64,000 nucleotides of DNA from Paulinella micropora (taxonomy: Eukaryota > Cercozoa > Imbricatea > Euglyphida), in NCBI GenBank assembly GCA_009731375.1, contig BJOX01000341.1, positions 427,299 to 491,298 of the forward strand. The letters run 5' to 3'. Positions 23,230 to 34,305 of this stretch are shown in pieces. A program made the translations under genes and the position numbers. Position 1 is the first letter of the stretch. Each line of letters starts with the position of its first letter. A model generated the notes under the pieces. It had not been told where the DNA came from and ran no database searches. It saw only the letters and a program-made list of their open reading frames with translations.

Positions 23230-23378
23230 TTTATCTGTCACCTCCACAAAATGTGGTCAGGTTACCGATAAAACTGCATATGCGGCGCGCCAAATTTGAC
23301 GTGTTTTGCGGGCTCGCCGGCCCGGCCCGGCTAGCCTGCAAAACACGTCAAATTTGTGGCTAGCCGCATAATATACTA
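23230..23378 (+). mobile_element. Hairpin element D, copy 1
   Basis: Starts CACCTCCACAAAATGTGG and TTACCGATAAAA, then outer arms ATATGCGGC / GCCGCATAATAT around a nearly perfect inverted repeat, CAAATTTGACGTGTTTTGC and its complement, with a GC-rich loop. Copies at 48243-48393, 54157-54297 (reverse) and 54476-54630 (reverse). Confidence 0.75.
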
Positions 23379-23411
23379 TTGCCTTATTAACGATACATTG
23401 CTATGTGCCAG

Positions 23412-23505
23412 GCGAGGGCCCCGTAAATGGTTTGTTAAAGACACTGCCTTCTTTATTTGGATCAACATCCACCACCCCAACTTCAGTAGCTTCTACCAGA
23501 AGCCG
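23412..23505 (+). CDS. Gene A exon A12
   Basis: 94 nt between ATGTGCCAG and GTAAAC. Reads G EGPVNGLLKTLPSLFG then STSTTPTSVASTRS plus two bases of Arg. Ser/Thr-rich. Phase 1 in, 2 out. Confidence 0.7.
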
Positions 23506-23529
23506 GTAAACAAGCTAGTAGATCTATAT

Positions 23530-24116
23530 TAGTATCTATCTATCTATCTATCTATCTATCAATCTATATTTATCTATCTCTATCTAATCTTCCTACCTTA
23601 CCTACCTACCTATGTACCCATACCGTCTTTGTTCCGACGATAAGCACACCTACAGACATACATACATACAACATACATACATACTCACAACTTCAGCTTA
23701 CTTACATACATACCCACAACATACATGCATACATACATACATACATACATACATACTCACAACATATCACCACACCTACTTCAGCTTACTTACAAACATA
23801 CCCACAACATACATACATACATACATACAGACAGACATACATACATACATACATGCATACATACATGCATATATGCATATACATACATATATACATACAT
23901 ACATACATACATACATACATCATCAGTGACATACCATACATACATACATATATACATACATACATACATACATACATACATACCATACGTACATACATAC
24001 ATACATACATACATGTATACATACATACATACATACATACATACATACCTACCTACCTATATTACAATGCATAACATTCATACATACATTCATACATACA
24101 TACATACATACACACA

Positions 24117-24148
<32 letters not shown>

Positions 24149-24149
24149 G
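23530..24149 (+). repeat. TATC and TACA arrays
   Basis: (TATC)n at 23533-23590, then (TACA)n with small spacers to 24148. Confidence 0.85.
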
Positions 24150-24185
24150 GCAAAGTCAGCGTTCGGGCACGGCTTCGCCTTTTCA
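24150..24185 (+). pseudogene. Truncated copy of exon A13
   Basis: A TATAG acceptor and the first ~35 bases of A13 (GCAAAGTCAGCGTTCGGGC and on) with three changes, then broken into a TACA array. The intact exon begins 213 bases later. Confidence 0.8.
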
Positions 24186-24288
24186 TATATACATACATAC
24201 ATGCATACATACATGCATACATATATACATACACATATACATACCTACCTACGTATATTAAAATGCATAACATTCATACATACATTCA

Positions 24289-24322
<34 letters not shown>

Positions 24323-24362
24323 CATACATACATACATAACTTACATACATACATACATATAG

Positions 24363-24422
24363 GCAAGGTCAACGTTCGGGCACTGGTTCGCCTTTTCTAG
24401 CTTCCGAAACCCCCACACCACG
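24363..24422 (+). CDS. Gene A exon A13
   Basis: 60 nt between CATATAG and a GTCACT donor after CACCACG. Reads [20 protein letters not shown] plus two bases of Arg. Phase 2 in, 2 out. Confidence 0.65.
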
Positions 24423-24426
24423 GTCA

Positions 24427-24486
<60 letters not shown>

Positions 24487-24498
24487 TTATCCATCTAG

Positions 24499-24537
<39 letters not shown>

Positions 24538-24669
24538 TCATTCTTTCTTTCTTTCTTTCTTTCTATCACCCAGTCACCGATTGGCGGCGGGGTGGAACGG
24601 ATGCCTATGTCTTCGGATATGCAGAGCTGATAGACCAAACATATCTAACTACCTATCTATATATCTATA

Positions 24670-24707
<38 letters not shown>

Positions 24708-24752
24708 CCTATCTACCTACCTACCTACCTACCTACCTATCTATCTATCTAC

Positions 24753-24783
<31 letters not shown>

Positions 24784-24813
24784 CCTATCTATCTATCCAT
24801 TTATCTATCTATT

Positions 24814-24881
<68 letters not shown>

Positions 24882-25046
24882 ACCATCGCTGGCGTCTGAG
24901 ACTCTGTATGTATGTATGTGTGTATGTATGTATGTATGTATGTATGTATGTATGTATGTATGTATGTGTGTATGCGTGTATGCATGTATGTATGTATGTA
25001 TGTATGTATGTATGTATATATGTATGCATGCATGTATGCATGCATG

Positions 25047-25101
<55 letters not shown>

Positions 25102-25133
25102 CCTACCTACCTACCTACCTATCTATCTATCTA

Positions 25134-25173
<40 letters not shown>

Positions 25174-25181
25174 TTATCTAT

Positions 25182-25225
<44 letters not shown>

Positions 25226-25543
25226 TTATCTATCTATCTATGTCTCTATCCATCACCATCGCTGGCGTCTAAGACTCTGTATGTATGTATGTATGTATGT
25301 ATGTATGTATGTATGTATGTATGCATGCATGCATGCATGCATGCATGCATGTATGTATGTATGTATGTATGTATGTATGTATGTATGTATGTATATGTAC
25401 GTATGTACGTATGTATGTATGTATGTATGTATGTATGTATGTATGTATGTGTATGTACGTACGTATAAACGTACGTACGAGTGTATATATGTATGTATGT
25501 ATGTATGTATGTACGTATGTATGTATGTATGTATGTATGTATG

Positions 25544-25575
<32 letters not shown>

Positions 25576-25760
25576 TGTATGTATGTATGTATGTATGTAT
25601 GTTATGTATGTATGTATGTATGTATGTATATGTACGTACGTATGTATATATGTATGTATGTATGTATGTGTGTGTATGTATGTATGTATGTACGTATGTA
25701 TGTATGTATGCATGTATGTATGTATGTTTGTATGTATGTATATGTACGTACGTATCTACG

Positions 25761-25794
<34 letters not shown>

Positions 25795-26030
25795 TGTATG
25801 TATGTATGTATGTATGTATGTATGTATGTATGTATGTATGTTTTTGTACGTACGTATGTACGTACGTATGTATGTATGTATGTATGTATGTATGTATGTA
25901 TGTATGTATGTATGTATGTATGTATGTATGTATGTACGTACGTGTGTACGTATATTTGTATGTATGTATGTATGTATGTATGTATGTATGTATGTATTTA
26001 TGTATGTATGTATTTATGTATGTATGTTAG
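24423..26030 (+). repeat. TATC/TATG arrays with family C copy
   Basis: (TATC)n and (TTTC)n, a family C 3' fragment at 24565-24645, (TATC)n, then (TATG)n. The 26-base island CACCATCGCTGGCGTCT and on occurs twice (24888 and 25253), each time between a TATC and a TATG array. Confidence 0.85.
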
Positions 26031-26052
26031 GTTCAAATTTCCATCGCCTCAG
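26031..26052 (+). CDS. Gene A exon A14 (22-nt microexon)
   Basis: The only unique sequence between a TATG and a TACA array: acceptor GTTAG, 22 nt, donor GTGCAT. It completes an Arg codon and adds FKFPSPQ. Phase 2 in, 0 out. Confidence 0.55.
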
Positions 26053-26224
26053 GTGCATACATACATACATACATACATACATGCATACATACATACATAC
26101 ATATACATATATACATACATACATACATACATACATAATATACATACATATATACACACATACACACATACATACATACATACATATATACATGTTTATA
26201 CGTTGTGGACGCAACTTACTTAGA

Positions 26225-26279
<55 letters not shown>

Positions 26280-26343
26280 TCTCTCTCTCAATATATATAT
26301 ATATAATATCCATCTATCCATCTATCCATCTATCCATCTATCC

Positions 26344-26387
<44 letters not shown>

Positions 26388-26524
26388 GTCTATCTGTCTA
26401 CCTACCTGCCTACCTATCTATCTATCTATCTATCTAATATATCTATCACTCTATCACTCTATCACTCTATCTATGTATCTACCTACCTATCTACCTACCT
26501 ACCTACCTACCTGCCTATCTATCC

Positions 26525-26593
<69 letters not shown>

Positions 26594-26697
26594 CCTATCT
26601 GTCTGTCTATCTCATTAGAACAAGCTGCATCGTTTAAAACTATAATGTATGTATGTATGTATGTATGTATGTATGTATGTATGTGTATGTATGTATG

Positions 26698-26731
<34 letters not shown>

Positions 26732-26812
26732 TGTATGCATAACTTTTCATTCTCCTCGAACATACACCTATCCATGTATCTATTTATGTACCTTCTATCT
26801 TTCTACCTATAG
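26053..26812 (+). repeat. TACA, CT, TATC and TATG arrays
   Basis: (TACA)n, (CT)n at 26225-26290, (TATC)n at 26310-26610 and (TATG)n at 26645-26738. At 26624-26650 is a diverged copy of microexon A15 (AAGCTGCATCG core) without a clear donor match. Confidence 0.8.
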
Positions 26813-26839
26813 GGAAAATTGCATCGACTACAACAGCAG
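26813..26839 (+). CDS. Gene A exon A15 (27-nt microexon)
   Basis: 27 nt between TACCTATAG and GTGAAT. Reads GKLHRLQQQ, phase 0 to 0. Its 3' end and donor seed the tandem array that follows. Confidence 0.55.
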
Positions 26840-26899
26840 GTGAATGCATACATACTTACATACATACATGCATGCATGGATACATACATACATACATAC

Positions 26900-27281
26900 A
26901 TACAACAGCTGTTCGTTTTCCATGAGTAGCAACAGCAGGTGAATGCATGCATACATACATGCATGCATGCATGCATGCATGCATGCATGCATACATACAT
27001 ACATACATACATACAACAGCTGTTCGTTTTCCGTGAGCAGCAACAGCAGGTAAATGCATACATACATACATACATACATACATACATACATACATACATA
27101 CGTAACATACATACATACATACATACATACATACATACATACATACATACATACAACAGCTGTTCGTTTTCCATAAGCAGCAACAAAAGGTGAATGCATA
27201 CATACATACATACATACATACATACAACAGCTGTTCGTTTTCCATGAGCAGCAACAAAAGGTGAATGCATACATACATACG

Positions 27282-27315
<34 letters not shown>

Positions 27316-27600
27316 CATACATACATACATACAAGAGCTGTTCGTTTTCACCAGCAGCAACAGCAGGAATGCATACATACATACATACATACATACAACA
27401 GCTGTTCGTTTTCCATGAGCAGCAACAGGAATGCATACATACATACATACATACATACATACAACAGCTGTTCGTTTTTCATGAGCAGCAACAAAAGGTG
27501 AATTCATACATACATACGTACATACATACATACATACATACATACATACAACAGCTGTTCGTTTTCCATGAGCAGCAACAGCAGGTGAATGCATACATAC
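26900..27600 (+). repeat. Tandem array of CAGCAACAGCAG units with splice borders
   Basis: About eight units at 26906, 27016, 27158, 27230, 27335, 27400, 27465 and 27550. Each reads CAGCTGTTCGTTTTCCATGAG, then CAGCAACAGCAG or CAGCAACAAAAG, mostly followed by GTGAATG and a TACA array. Each looks like a 12-nt exon (four residues, mainly Gln) with an AG before and GT after, phase 0 to 0, so any number could be spliced in without a frameshift. Confidence 0.7.
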
Positions 27601-27848
27601 AACATACATACATACATACATACATACATACATACATACATACATTACATACATACATACATACATACATACTTACCTACACATACATACGTGCATACAT
27701 ACGTGCAGACATACATACATATATACATACATACATACATACATACATGCAAACATACATGCATACATGCATGCATACATGCATGCATGCATACATACAT
27801 GCATACATACATACATACATACATACATACATACATACATACATACAT

Positions 27849-27883
<35 letters not shown>

Positions 27884-27968
27884 TACACACTCACACATAC
27901 ATACATACATACATACATACATACATACATACATGCATGCATGCATACATACATACATGCATACATAC

Positions 27969-28025
<57 letters not shown>

Positions 28026-28163
28026 CCTAGCGCTGCTATTCACGAAAAACAAACAGCTGTTGTTTGTTTGTATGTATGTATCTATGTATATATATATATA
28101 TACATATATATATATACATACATACATACATACATACACATACATAAATACATACATACGCAG
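27601..28163 (+). repeat. TACA and TA arrays
   Basis: (TACA)n with TGCA variants at 27603-27980, (TA)n at 27980-28025, a decayed unit of the preceding array at 28028-28070, then TATG/TACA. Confidence 0.85.
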
Positions 28164-28278
28164 GAGGAGAAGCAGCCGCAGCAGCAACAGCAAGAGGAGG
28201 AAAAGAAGCAGCAGCAACAACAACAACAACAACAGCAACAACAACAACAGCAACGATCACCCTCTCCTCTCTTACGTG
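28164..28278 (+). CDS. Gene A exon A16, poly-Gln
   Basis: 115 nt between CATACGCAG and CTTACGTG before GTAAGA. It encodes EEKQPQ, an EEEKK patch, a long Gln run and RSPSPLLR. Phase 0 in, 1 out. The frame stays open through 28338 (KTILKSDPGSAKSSPIALK) to AAAG before GCAATC, a GC-type donor that also leaves phase 1. Two alternative 5' splice sites 60 nt apart therefore give 20 optional residues. Confidence 0.75.
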
Positions 28279-28362
28279 GTAAGACGATATTGAAATCGGA
28301 CCCTGGCTCTGCTAAGTCCAGCCCCATTGCTCTCAAAGGCAATCTTTCTTTCTTTCTTTCCT

Positions 28363-28444
<82 letters not shown>

Positions 28445-28695
28445 TTCTCTCTCTGCCTCCCCCCCCCCCCCCCCCCCCNNNNNNNNNNNNNNNNNNNNNN
28501 NNNNNNNNNNNNNNNNNNNNNNNNNNNNNNNNNNNNNNNNNNNNNNNNNNNNNNNNNNNNNNNNNNNNNNNNNNNNNNNNNNNNNNNNNNNNNNNNNNNN
28601 NNNNNNNNNNNNNNNNNNNNNNNNNNNNCCCCCCCCCCCCCCCCTCCCCTCTCTCTCTCTCTTTCACACACACACACACACACTGTTTCTTTCAG
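28279..28695 (+). repeat. CT array, poly-C, gap
   Basis: After the alternative coding part, (CTTT)/(CT)n at 28345-28455, poly-C either side of a 150-N gap, (CA)n, then TTTCTTTCAG. Confidence 0.85.
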
Positions 28696-28834
28696 ACACG
28701 CTGGAGTCAGACAGTGTGACTTTCCATCGCAGTCGCAGTACGTCTCCAAACATATCACGTTACTCCAACGTGTCTGTTTTCCATGTCTCGCCGACACCCA
28801 TGTCTCGCCAGAACAGCGTCAAACAACACCGCCG
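28696..28834 (+). CDS. Gene A exon A17
   Basis: 139 nt between TTTCTTTCAG and GTATGT. Reads D TLESDSVTFHRSRSTSP, NISRYSNVSVFHVSPTP, MSRQNSVKQHR plus two bases. Ser/Arg-rich with RSRSTSP and RQNS phosphosite-like motifs. Phase 1 in, 2 out. One of the clearest coding islands. Confidence 0.8.
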
Positions 28835-29481
28835 GTATGTGTGGTGTGTAGATGTAGGTGTGTAGGTGTAGATGTAGATGTCTACATCTACATCTACATG
28901 AACATCTATACGTAATGTAATGCAATGTAATGTAATGTAATGTAATGTGCAATGTAATGTGTAATGTAATGTAATGTAGTGTCATGTAAAGTAATGTAAT
29001 GTAATGTGTAATGTAATGTGTAATGTAATTTAATGTAATTTAATGTAATTTAATGTAATTTAATGTAATGTAATGTAATGTAATGTGCACTGTAATGTGC
29101 ACTGTAATGTTATGTAATGTCATGTCATGTAATGTCATGTCATGTAAGATAATGTCATGTCATGTCATGTCATGTCCTGTCATGTCATGTCATGTCATGT
29201 TATGTCATGTCATGCAATGCAATGCTATTCAACGTAATGTAATGTAATGCAATGCAATGTAATGTAATGTAATGTAATGTAATGCAATGTAATGCAATGT
29301 AATGCAATGTAATGTAATGTAATGTAATGTAATGTAATGTACTGTAATGTAATGCAATGTAATGCAATGCAATGCAATCCAACGGAATGCTGTGATGCAA
29401 TTCAATGTAATGCAATTCAATGTCATGTCATGCGATGTCATGTCATGCCATGCCATGCCATGTATGTATATGTTTGTGCAG
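28835..29481 (+). repeat. AATGT/CATGT pentamer arrays
   Basis: (AATGT)n with AATGC and CATGT variants at 28905-29460, preceded by a GTAGATGTCTACATCTAC palindrome. Confidence 0.85.
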
Positions 29482-29539
29482 AACCGTAAGCGGTGGTGTA
29501 GCGCAAATCTTTACCTTAACGCCAGAAAGACAACAAGGG
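29482..29539 (+). CDS. Gene A exon A18
   Basis: 58 nt between TTTGTGCAG and GTATCT. Completes Arg and reads TVSGGVAQIFTLTPERQQG. Phase 2 in, 0 out. VAQIF..TPER resembles MAQIFSTPDRR in A20, a second sign of internal repetition in the protein. Confidence 0.75.
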
Positions 29540-29540
29540 G

Positions 29541-29579
<39 letters not shown>

Positions 29580-29653
29580 ATTTCTATCTATCTATCTATC
29601 TATCTGTCTATCTATCTCTATCCATCCATCCATCCATCCATCTAGGTAGCTAG

Positions 29654-29684
<31 letters not shown>

Positions 29685-29804
29685 TATCTTATCTTATCTT
29701 ATCTTACCTTATCTTATCTAACCTTACCTTATCTTACCTTACCTTACCTTACCTTACCTTATCGTATCTTATCTTATCTTGTCTTATCTTATCTTATCTA
29801 ATAG

Positions 29805-29838
<34 letters not shown>

Positions 29839-29976
29839 CCTATCTACCTATCTATCTATCTACCTATCTACTTATCTATCTACCTATCTACCTATCTATC
29901 TACCTACCTACCCCTAACCCAACCTAACCTTGCCTAACCTCACCTAACATACCTACCTACCTACCTACCTGCCTAC

Positions 29977-30056
<80 letters not shown>
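29540..30056 (+). repeat. TATC, TTATC, CTAC arrays
   Basis: (TATC)n, (TTATC/TTACC)n at 29655-29800, (TATC/TACC)n, a CCTAACC stretch at 29910-29950 and (TATC)n to 30056. Confidence 0.85.
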
Positions 30057-30057
<1 letters not shown>

Positions 30058-30349
30058 GACCCGCCTTCTGAGGCCCGCTGCCGATCGAGACGGCCAGCAG
30101 GATATCAGGAGTTACTTTGTTTCCAAACGACCTCACGACCAATCACACCGTGCGCCCGATAACTCTTCCAGTCCCAACTCTCCCTTGCCGGAGACTCAAA
30201 GATCCCACAAGAGGACACGCGTAGAACCTTCAGACTGCATAAATTCTGAGCTTAGTGCTACCTCCCAGCCCGTTACCCAGCCACCAACTGGTGGCGGGGT
30301 GGATTGGATGCCTATGTCTTCGGATATGCAGAGCTGATAGACCAAACGT
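30057..30349 (+). mobile_element. Family C, longest copy, with open frame
   Basis: One frame is open over nearly its whole length, reading QQDIRSYFVSKRPHD, QSHRAPDNSSSPNSPLP, RSHKRTRVEPSDC, then [15 protein letters not shown] and stop, 14 bases before a (TATC)n array. The last 15 codons are conserved in the copies at 2618 and 24565. It looks like the C-terminal end of a retroelement protein, perhaps an ORF1-like one, with a very short 3' UTR. No enzyme motif seen. Confidence 0.55.
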
Positions 30350-30363
30350 ATCTATCTATCTAC

Positions 30364-30408
<45 letters not shown>

Positions 30409-30443
30409 CATCCATCCTCCTCCATCCATCCATCCATCTATCC

Positions 30444-30478
<35 letters not shown>

Positions 30479-30582
30479 CATCCATCCATCTATCTATCTA
30501 TCTATCTATCTATCCATCCATCTATCCATCTATCTATCTATCTATCTATCTATCTGTCTATCTATCTATCTATCCATCATCC

Positions 30583-30613
<31 letters not shown>

Positions 30614-30721
30614 CATCCATCCCCATCCATCTATCTGTCTATCTATCTATCTGTCTGTCTATCTATCTATCTATCTATCTATCTGTGTCTATTTATCTAT
30701 CTATCTATCTATCTATCTATC
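30350..30721 (+). repeat. TATC/CATC array
   Basis: TATC and CATC repeats forming the tail of the family C copy. Confidence 0.9.
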
Positions 30722-31130
30722 TCCGTGGTGGGGTGCCTTATGTGTGCCTAGCCATACGCCTATAAGTCATATGCCGAAATAGCGACGGGAAGCACAATCC
30801 TGTTCCCTCAGGGTGCCCTTTCTCGCTTGTTGAGCCCGGAATAAAACCCACAGTGCTCTGTCGGTTTATACTAGACTGTCGAACAGTCTCGAAACTCCAT
30901 CTGCTTACTGGGCCCTCTGTAATGGAGGTGGGAGCTCGTTCTGCAAGGGGCGCTTTATGGAACGAGCCCTGGCCCCGCCTGGTACTAGGAAGCTTTGGTA
31001 TTGCCTGTATCAGTCCCTTCCGTGCAAACATCACGGCTTAGCTGGGCATCGGGTTAATACTTTACCCACAGACTTCCTGGTTGACGAAATCAGAAGCTCC
31101 TTTTTTCTGACATTAGTCGATATTTCATCT
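30722..31130 (+). mobile_element. Family B, 5'-truncated copy
   Basis: Begins at GTGGTGGGGTGCCTTATG, internal to the longest copy, and runs to GATATTTCATC followed by a TATC array. Confidence 0.7.
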
Positions 31131-31158
31131 ATCTATCTATCTATCCATCCATCCATCC

Positions 31159-31189
<31 letters not shown>

Positions 31190-31380
31190 CATCTATCCAT
31201 CTATCCATCTATCTATCTATCTATCTATCCATCCATCCATCCATCCAGCTATCTATCTGTCTATCTATCTATATATCTATCTATCTATCTATCTATCCAT
31301 CCATCCATCCATCCATCCATCTGTCTATCTATCTATCTATCTATATCTATCTATCTATCCATCTATCCATCTATCCATCC

Positions 31381-31411
<31 letters not shown>

Positions 31412-31512
31412 CACCTACCTATCTATCTATCTATCCATCTATCCATCCATCCACCCATCCATCCGTCCATCCATCCAACCATCTATCCATCTATCTATCT
31501 ATCTATCTGTAG
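31131..31512 (+). repeat. TATC/CATC array
   Basis: Tail array of the family B copy, ending CTATCTGTAG, which serves as the acceptor of A19. Confidence 0.9.
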
Positions 31513-31586
31513 ACCAGTCCTTATGAGCAATATCGTAGGAGCTCCTACACGCCCGAACTCACCAAAAACACCCACTCAACTATGAG
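31513..31586 (+). CDS. Gene A exon A19 (possibly skipped)
   Basis: 74 nt between CTGTAG and GTCTCT. Reads [24 protein letters not shown] plus two bases. Phase 0 in, 2 out. Skipping it and using an acceptor 7 bases further into A20 also keeps the frame. Confidence 0.65.
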
Positions 31587-31884
31587 GTCTCTCTTCTCTT
31601 CTCTTTCTCTTTCTATTTTCTCTTCCTCTTCCTCTTCCTCTTTTCTTCTTTTTTTCTTCTTTTTCCTTCTCTTCTCTTCTCTTCTCTTCTGTTCTGTTCT
31701 GTTCTGTTCTGTTCGGTTCTATTCTATTCTATTCTATTCTATTCTATTCTATTCTATTCTACTCTACTCTACTCTACTCTATTCTATTCTATTCTATCCT
31801 ATTCTATTCTATTCTATCCTACCCTATCCTACCCTATCCTATCCTATCCTAGCCTATTCCGTTCCTCTTCTTTTATTTTCTTAG
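31587..31884 (+). repeat. CTT, TTCTG, TTCTA arrays
   Basis: Pyrimidine-rich pentamers, (TTCTA)n at 31725-31855. Confidence 0.85.
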
Positions 31885-31947
31885 CTTTCAGCGAAGAAGC
31901 GCGAGCATGGCACAAATTTTCAGCACGCCGGATAGGCGGGTAGACAG
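31885..31947 (+). CDS. Gene A exon A20
   Basis: 63 nt after TTTTCTTAG, ending GTAGACAG before GTCAGC. Reads S FQRRSASMAQIFSTPDRRVD plus two bases. Phase 2 in, 2 out. A second acceptor CTTTCAG seven bases in starts at CGAAGAAGC in phase 0, suiting direct joining to A18. Confidence 0.7.
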
Positions 31948-32101
31948 GTCAGCCTGCTTTGCACGAACGAGAAGGGGGGGGGGGGGGGGGGGGGGGGGGA
32001 GGNNNNNNNNNNAGAGAGAGAGAGAGAGAGGGAGAGAGAGAGAGAGAGAGAGAGGGAGAGAAAGACAAGCATTTACAAAATTCTCTTTCCCCCTGTTACA
32101 G

Positions 32102-32204
32102 GCTGGTGTCTACGGCCCAGCCCGCCGATGCTCAAGCGACCAGGATAGACCGCTTGTTAGCATTGGCTACTACTACACCTTCCCAGCCCGACGTGGACGT
32201 CTGA
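32102..32204 (+). CDS. Gene A exon A21, C-terminus
   Basis: 103 nt after CCCTGTTACAG to TGA at 32202-32204. Reads R LVSTAQPADAQATRIDR then LLALATTTPSQPDVDV. It closes the model at 616 codons from A1. The DVDV end fits the loose class III PDZ-ligand pattern (inference). Sequence just after the stop repeats part of this exon out of frame (CGACCAGATAGACC, GGCTACTACT) near 32290-32380. Confidence 0.75.
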
Positions 32205-32516
32205 GGCAATAGACCAGGAAGCTACTACTTACAAGTCCACCTTCCTACGTCCATGCCTGAACAATCTACCAGAACACAACGCTGTCCAGCGCTAGCTACT
32301 ACTTACTACTACACCCACTCCGATGTCTAGGCCGAGCGACCAGATAGACCTATTGCTAACCCTGGCTACTACTTACTACTCCGCTCTCCCATCCCAACTA
32401 TAACTATAACTATAACTATAACTATAACTATAACTATAACTTTATCTATAACTTAAGTACAGTCATAACTTCAACTAGTAGTAGTAGTAGTAGTTTAATA
32501 GGAAAGCAGTTCTCTC

Positions 32517-32560
<44 letters not shown>

Positions 32561-32708
32561 ATTTATGTATAACTAGGTACCTATAGGTATTTTTTACGTA
32601 GGTATATACACATGTACGCATAGATAGATATTTAGAAAAATGGATATTTTCCCTCCCAACATCATATTATTATTATTATTATTATTATTATTGTTATTAT
32701 TATTATTA

Positions 32709-32764
<56 letters not shown>

Positions 32765-33369
32765 TCATCCCTGCTTGTGTCTTTCTTACTTCCTTTCTTC
32801 CTTTCTTTCTTTTTCTTTCTTTCTTTCTTCAAGAGTCTTTCTTTCTTTCTTTCTTTCCTCCTTCCTTCCTTCCTTCCTTCCTTCCTTCCTTGCTTCCTTC
32901 CTTCATTTCTTTCTCTCCATCCTTCCATCCTTCTATCCCTCCATCCTTTCTTTCCTCATTTCTCCTATCTTCCCTTTTCTTCCTTTCCCCTTTCCTCTCT
33001 TGCCCCTTTCTTTTCTTCTTTCACTTTCCAGAAGAAACAGGAAGAGGCAGGAATGTATCTGACTACAAAAAAGTGCACTTCAATACTCACACACACACAT
33101 TCATTTCCTTTTTTCGAGAATGGAGTGAACACAACCCGAATCATATCTCTGTATCTTGATTTCCTCCTTTTTTCCAACGGAAACACTTTTATCACTGCTG
33201 CATAAACACACTTTTAATTATCAATATTGGTCCCTGAGGTAAGGACATCAACCAACAAACAACGCACACACTTTTAAAAATTATTAGTGATACAAAAAAC
33301 AAACAAACAAACAAACAAATAAAAAAAAAATTAAAAAAAATTAAATAATAATAAAAATAATAAATAATA

Positions 33370-33439
<70 letters not shown>

Positions 33440-33460
33440 CAAGCAAAAAAACTCATTTTC
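32205..33460 (+). other. Likely 3' flank of Gene A: repeats and short unique parts
   Basis: Diverged copies of the last exon, (CTATAA)n at 32396-32440, (CT)n, TTA array at 32665-32765, CTTT/CTTC arrays to about 33020, a unique open patch 33030-33205 preceded by TTTCACTTTCCAG (possible alternative terminal exon, KKQEEAGMYLTTKKC...), then AAT array 33370-33438. Confidence 0.5.
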
Positions 33461-33921
33461 ATCAGTTATAGACAAAAATATTTATCGTGAGGAGTCATGA
33501 ATCTGAGCCAACCAAAAAATTCCTTTTCTTTTGCTCCTTATATGTTTAAAGAGGCTCGGCTGTCGAGCATAATTTCCAGTGTTTTTGCTGGAGACCATGC
33601 ACTAGCACCTTTGGGCAACGGCGGCCGCAACCCTATCAGTTCGAGTCTCAATCATAACCAACTTCTATAATTTGATTGTAGTAATTTTAATATACAATAC
33701 CAAGTTTCCATATTGTACTTTATTAAACAGGCTCCCCTTAACGATTTTCAAGTTTTCATTCATTCATTATTCAGTAAACAATATGTTTTTTAGAACGTTT
33801 TCAAGAGTGGTGTCCAAAACTGCAAAATAGGCGTAATGAGTTTTTAACATTTTTCAATATTAATAATTCTTTTTTTGTTGTAAACGTCAAAATGTGATCG
33901 AGTCCCCACTGACAGACAAAA

Positions 33922-33964
<43 letters not shown>

Positions 33965-34020
33965 NNNNNNNNNNATAACGGTTTGTATGCCGGCCCACCC
34001 GATATATAATGGCAATACTG
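33461..34020. other. Unique AT-rich flank of the LTR element
   Basis: No gene recognised. Contains a B-box-like AGTTCGAGTCTC at 33637 without a matching tRNA fold, and a poly-A tract with a gap. Confidence 0.4.
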
Positions 34021-34305
34021 ATCGTTCCGGTCTGTCGGTTAACCTTGGTCTGGAGATTACGGAGTCCCTACTTTAGGTATTCCTCAGTCTTCATATCGTT
34101 AGTAACAGTTATCTGTTTATTAAATATCCTACTATCGTAACAATCTGGAGTCGCTAACTGGATATGGAAATAGTTCAAGTTCCGGTCTGTCGGTTAACCT
34201 TGATCTTGAGATTACGGAGTCCCTACTTTAATGTTCCTCAGTCTTCATATCGTTAGTAACAGTTCAATGATCTGTTTATTAAATATCCTACTATATCGTA
34301 ACATT
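34021..34305 (+). repeat. Tandem pair ~160 bp beside the LTR
   Basis: GTTCCGGTCTGTCGGTTAACC through TCATATCGTTAGTAACAG occurs at 34021 and again at 34180, nearly identical. Confidence 0.75.

Noticed and set aside
33600-33660. tRNA-like segment near GTTCGAGTCTC
   Set aside because: A B-box-like word is present, but there is no A box or acceptor stem at the right distance.
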